A DNA stretch of 55,684 bases, from contig JADGKB010000095.1 in NCBI GenBank assembly GCA_027604185.1, positions 1 through 55,684 of the forward strand. Reading direction: 5' to 3'. Within the stretch, counting starts at the first letter, position 1. Each line of letters begins with the position of its first letter. Position numbers and translations under genes: made by a program. The DNA comes from Boothiomyces macroporosus. Lineage: Eukaryota; Chytridiomycota; Chytridiomycetes; Rhizophydiales; Terramycetaceae. Below are positions 52,418 to 55,684 of this stretch, piece after piece. The notes beneath the pieces were generated by a model. It had not been told where the DNA came from and made no database searches. It saw only the letters and a list, made by a program, of their open reading frames with translations.

Positions 52418-53584
52418 CTAATCCAATTCAGCCTCATCTATTTCCATCTTGTGCTCTACATCTGGGATAGCATTTATTCCATCGTGGGAAGCGGTTATTG
52501 GAGCATTATGGTCAATCTCAACTCTGTTTGCCAGTTCCAATCCAAAGAGTGGACGTGCCATCTGTGAGGATAAATCCGCCTCTAATTCTCCTAACGCCAA
52601 GCTTGAATTTGATTTCCTTAACAAGCTTAAATCTGGTTTTTCAAATAGGCTTTCCATTGAAACCGAAGCATCTAGGTTTGCTACTTGTCTACAAACTGGA
52701 CACGGAAACATGATTGATTCGCGGAGGATATGTTGAATGCATTTGTAGTGGAAGCAATGAGAGCATGGTGCTATGAATAGCCCCTGGAAAGGCCCAATTG
52801 CAGATATGCAAATACAACAGTCTACACTAGCATCACTTTTATGATCGTGGTCTTTCTGTGTAGAATATGGATTCGCTGCCATCAGCAACAACACCAACGC
52901 GTGCTTGAATCTGTTTAGGATTTGTAATTGCTTTCTAGCATGGGACTCTGAAGTTTCTAGCGAAACTTTAAGCTCGACTGCTTTGTATATTTCTGCATTA
53001 GGAAAATGTACCTTCCGTTCGTCCTTGATAGTCTACTCCGAGTTGAATTACGTCCCCTTCTTTTAATGGATATGGTCTAGATATCTTGTTGGCAGGGCTT
53101 AGGCGTAATTTATTCAAAAAGGTTCCTGAAGAACTGCCCGCATCTCTCAAATATATCTAATTAAGAAAAAACGAACCTGCCCTTCTTTTAACCATATTTC
53201 TGCATGCGATCGACTGACTACTTTGCTTTTGAACCATACTGGTTCTGTATTTTGATTGGTACTGGCTGGTCCACCCTTTTCTGGAGATGATGGAACTGAA
53301 TTTGCGAATGCAGGTGTCGAATCTGCACGCTGTCTTACAGTATCTTGTCCATCTTCAGTCCCTGCTAATTGTGCCAGCAACTTTTCTTGAGGAGACTTTA
53401 CCTGTCGTCCTATTTTAAGGGTGACTTTTTCTGGAATTACCCTTTCAATTATCTCCTTGTCAGTGATTAGTTTCAGTAGAATCGCTTGCTTATTGGTTTG
53501 AATTTCAGGGGTTGTAGTGTCGTTGGACATTGCGAGGGTAACTGCAAACAGCTCAGTTTGAATTACTAACGAGGATGATGTCAT
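52418..53584 (-). CDS. FHA-RING E3 ubiquitin ligase, DMA1/CHFR-like
   Basis: Three exons on the minus strand: 53584-53177, 53156-53012 and 52992-52418; introns 20 (GTTCG donor) and 19 nt; 375 aa. The FHA domain is rebuilt by splicing: LKIGRQV, FKSKVVSRSHAEIW, then IYLRDAGSSSGTFLN and YPLKEGDVIQLGVDY. A linker (EIYKAVELKVSLE) leads to a C3H2C3 RING at about residues 242-290: CCIC, CSHCFHYKCI, CPVC. This is the layout of fission yeast Dma1 and budding yeast Dma1/Dma2 (related to CHFR/RNF8), which delay mitotic exit by ubiquitinating septation and spindle factors. The C-terminus is acidic. An internal ATG (53530) is an alternative start. Confidence 0.9.
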
Positions 53585-54247
53585 GAGCGTGTCGATGTCG
53601 GCTGTCTTGAAGCATATCTAAATAATATTTCAAAATATGTAAAAATGAAGATAAAACATTTGTCTGTCAGTTGACCGGTTTAGTATCCAACAAGAAGACC
53701 GTGTATTTGTTACTTGATAATGTATAAAAATACCTGGAAACAACTTGGGAGCTCTCAAGAGCTGATCAAGAACAATCGAGCTATCGGAGTGTTGTTTTGA
53801 ATTTGACAACTTTAAAAATATGATAAATTACAGTTGGGCGTGAAGTCTTTGTTCAACGAGAAAGTGATATTCCCTAATTCCTTGTTAATGCAGTGTGAAT
53901 ACAATTTATTTGTGTCAAAAGGTTGAACACCGAGATTAGTCTACAAATCCAGGTCGCACTCAAGTTCTTTGGTATTATAATTATCGCAACCTACAATATC
54001 GGTCTATTCAAAATTAATGGGCTTTTAGTGCTCAAAGCTGGAATGTAGATCAAAAGTTTAAGGAAATCACTGAACGATTCTCGGTATATTCAGAAATACC
54101 GTCAAGTAAAAAATGCGCAGCAATAAAGCATGAATCGTATGTGTGCAAGTAGCCTACCATTCACTCTATTCTTAGTAATCATGAAACATTCAAAGTGCCA
54201 CCGCCACAGGAACAATTTAAACAGAAAATTTTGTATTCCTTCCACAA
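53585..54247 (+). other. Intergenic region with fragmented coding-like stretches
   Basis: About 660 bases. Several frames on the plus strand encode protein-like pieces: near 53785-53840 (LSECCFEFDNFKNMINYSWA), 53835-53925 (VKSLFNEKVIFPNSLLMQC), and 54040-54245 (WNVDQKFKEITERFSVYSEI, then HETFKVPPPQEQFKQKILYS). They cannot be joined into one frame with convincing introns. They are best read as the remains of an unidentified gene, cut at its 3' end by the dioxygenase sequence that begins at about 54247. Confidence 0.4.
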
Positions 54248-54875
54248 TGGTATTACAACGAAATTGAAGAAGATCCTAGGGCTCTTCACCAATTCACCCC
54301 AAACAGAGAAGTGACAAGGGAGCAATTGGATGCTCTCGGTGTACTTCAATGGCACTTTAACCCAGATACCGAAATGGATAAGGTGAACGAGTTGGCAAAC
54401 TTGAGAAAGTATGCCAATAGAGATGAAGTAATTCATTCTAATGTAGGTTGATATCTCCAAAGAAAAGCTTCCAAACTATGAAGACAAGCTAAAGATTTTC
54501 TTTACCGAGTAATCCAATACTAATTAGACACTTGCATGACGATGAAGAAATCCGATATATCCTTGGTGCTGTATTGCTAATATAGATGGATCCGGTTATT
54601 TCGATGTCCGAAGCAAAGATGACAAGTGGATCAGAATTGCGTGCAAGAAAGGCGATTTAATGGTTCTCCCAGCAGGTATTCTGTATTAACAAGAGGCGTG
54701 TACCACAGATTCATTCTTGATGAAACCAACTACTTGAAAGCAATGCGTTTGTTCAAGGAAGTAATTTTAGCATAAAACGTAGGATCCAAAGTGGACTCCA
54801 TTCAACCGCTCTGATGAAGCAACTGATACAATGCCAGTCAGAAAGAGCTACATTGCCTCTTTAACTGAGGAATAA
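54248..54875 (+). pseudogene. Acireductone dioxygenase copy 1, lacking a start codon
   Basis: Six exons (54248-54427, 54447-54508, 54528-54565, 54586-54675, 54696-54760, 54783-54875) with introns 19, 19, 20, 20 and 22 nt. The spliced product is an otherwise intact ARD: LQWHFNPDTEMDKVNEL, the metal-ligand segment [28 protein letters not shown] and RLFKEDPKWTPFNR. ARD oxidises acireductone in the methionine salvage pathway. The first codons MVxA found in copies 2 and 3 are missing; homology starts at WYYNE and the upstream in-frame sequence has TAA with no ATG. The only ATG at the junction (54247) is out of frame. It could be a truncated duplicate or use an unseen upstream exon. Confidence 0.75.
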
Positions 54876-54945
54876 AGAATTCATAATTTTCCGTTCGGGC
54901 GAAATGCGCCTATTTAGCTATCAGAAAATTTAGTATTTTTTGAAC

Positions 54946-55555
54946 ATGGTCACTGCATGGTATTATAAAGAAAGTGAAGCGGAAAACACTGAACCCCATC
55001 AATATAGCCCGAGTCAGCCAGTATCGAATGAAAAGCTGGATGAACTCGGTGTACTGCAATGGCACTTTGATCCTGATACGGAGTTTGATAAAGTGAATGA
55101 ACTGAGCGACAAAAGGGGATATACATTCAGAGATCAAGTGGATATTTCTAACCTAGATTGACATTCACAAGGACCGATTTCCAAATTACAAAGAAAAACT
55201 TGGAATATTTGCTACCGAGTACTCTACAGCTAATATAGACATTTGCATGACGATGAAGAAAGCAGATATGTTCTCGATGGTGCTGGGTTTTTTGATATCA
55301 GAGGAAAAGATGAAAAGTGGATCCGAATTCATGTTCAAAAAGGCGACTGGATCATTTTACCTGCTGGTGAGTTGAACCTAACCTAGGCGCCTATCATCGC
55401 TTATTCCTTGATCCATCCAAATACCTGAAACTACTGCGCTTGTTTAAAGAAGTACTTTGATTTAATTATAGGATCCAAAATGGACCGCGTTTAATCGCTC
55501 TCCAGAGTCTGACCAAATGCAAGTCAGGGCAGACTATGTAAAGTCGATTGCTTAA
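54946..55555 (+). CDS. ADI1: Acireductone dioxygenase (copy 2)
   Basis: Five exons (54946-55137, 55157-55218, 55239-55366, 55387-55451, 55472-55555) with introns 19, 20, 20 and 20 nt; 176 aa, the normal ARD length. Starts [10 protein letters not shown]. Contains [19 protein letters not shown], the cupin metal site [19 protein letters not shown] (two His, Glu), [15 protein letters not shown] (third His) and [14 protein letters not shown]. Catalyses the O2-dependent step that yields the methionine precursor 2-keto-4-methylthiobutyrate. The donor sites include GTGGA and GTGAG variants. It lacks the intron that copy 1 has in the YILDG segment. Complete and probably functional. Confidence 0.93.
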
Positions 55556-55630
55556 TAAATGCACTTTCTCTTTGCCAGATTACCTAATGATGGTGGCTTA
55601 ACCCTCCACCAGAAAAAAAGTTTACAAAAA

Positions 55631-55684
55631 ATGGTTCAAGCATGGTATTACAACGAAACTGAAGAAGATCCTAGGGCTCTTCAC
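55631..55684 (+). CDS. Acireductone dioxygenase copy 3 (cut by window end)
   Basis: ATG at 55631 opens MVQAWYYNETEEDPRALH before the window ends. From ATGGTATTACAACG onward it matches copy 1 with a single difference (GAAACT against GAAATT) over about 43 bases, so copies 1 and 3 are recent duplicates, while copy 2 between them is more diverged. Only the first 18 codons are visible. Confidence 0.85.
   Translation, partial: MVQAWYYNETEEDPRALH

Noticed and set aside
1..55684. CRISPR arrays, phage, insertion sequences or other prokaryotic elements
   Set aside because: No repeat-spacer pattern, transposase or operon structure; the genes and introns are eukaryotic.

Overview
The window is nuclear DNA of a fungus, most likely an early-diverging zoosporic or endoparasitic lineage. 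Zn2Cys6 and APSES/KilA-N DNA-binding domains, an HIS3-type dehydratase and a DMA1-type FHA-RING protein are fungal hallmarks. Plant-type LRR receptor-like proteins, an ABCG half-transporter with a Cys-rich N-terminus, METTL4 and several orphan seven-helix families fit a basal fungus better than a Dikarya member. The DNA is AT-rich, genes are tightly packed on both strands, and the standard code is used (TAA, TAG and TGA all end genes). I cannot name the genus.

The dominant property is splicing. Most genes are cut by ultrashort introns. I resolved 75 by restoring reading frames in recognisable proteins: 74 are 19-23 nt long (two of them GC-AG) and one is 56 nt. A typical intron is GTA, about 7-10 nt, TNA(A/C)-like branch motif, 3-6 nt, AG. 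Plain ORF reading therefore breaks almost every gene; the coordinates below are for spliced gene models.

Layout. 1-2200: start of a PIP-box repair protein (MSH6-like), an unknown nuclear protein, HIS3. 2600-12000: tandem array of five LRR/single-TM receptor-like genes, two ending in a RING finger, interrupted by a METTL4-type MT-A70 methyltransferase. 12050-14030: divergent pair of paralogous seven-helix proteins. 14500-17120: ABCG transporter. 17170-18820: tRNA-like interspersed repeats around an orphan gene. 19100-24200: NSE1 (SMC5/6), Zn2Cys6 factor, START-domain protein, SPO11. 24290-28120: a pseudogene and its intact paralogue of an F-box-like orphan family. 28150-34000: an APSES-RING fusion and the kinetochore scaffold KNL1/Spc7. 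34330-36580: DEK_C-SWIB-SWIB protein and ALG12. 37190-39630: tandem pair of a second seven-helix family. 39700-48255: MTQ1/HemK, STE20-type kinase, RPB2, STN1, HAP2/NF-YA. 48257-53584: WDR59/SEA3, a hidden 71-aa membrane protein, DMA1-like FHA-RING ligase. 54248-55684: three tandem acireductone dioxygenase copies, the first lacking a start codon, the last cut by the window end.

Functional themes: chromosome maintenance and meiosis (MSH6-like, NSE1, SPO11, KNL1, STN1, DMA1), transcription (RPB2, NF-YA, APSES, Zn2Cys6, SWIB), surface sensing and transport (LRR receptors, two seven-helix families, ABCG) and metabolism (HIS3, ARD, ALG12).
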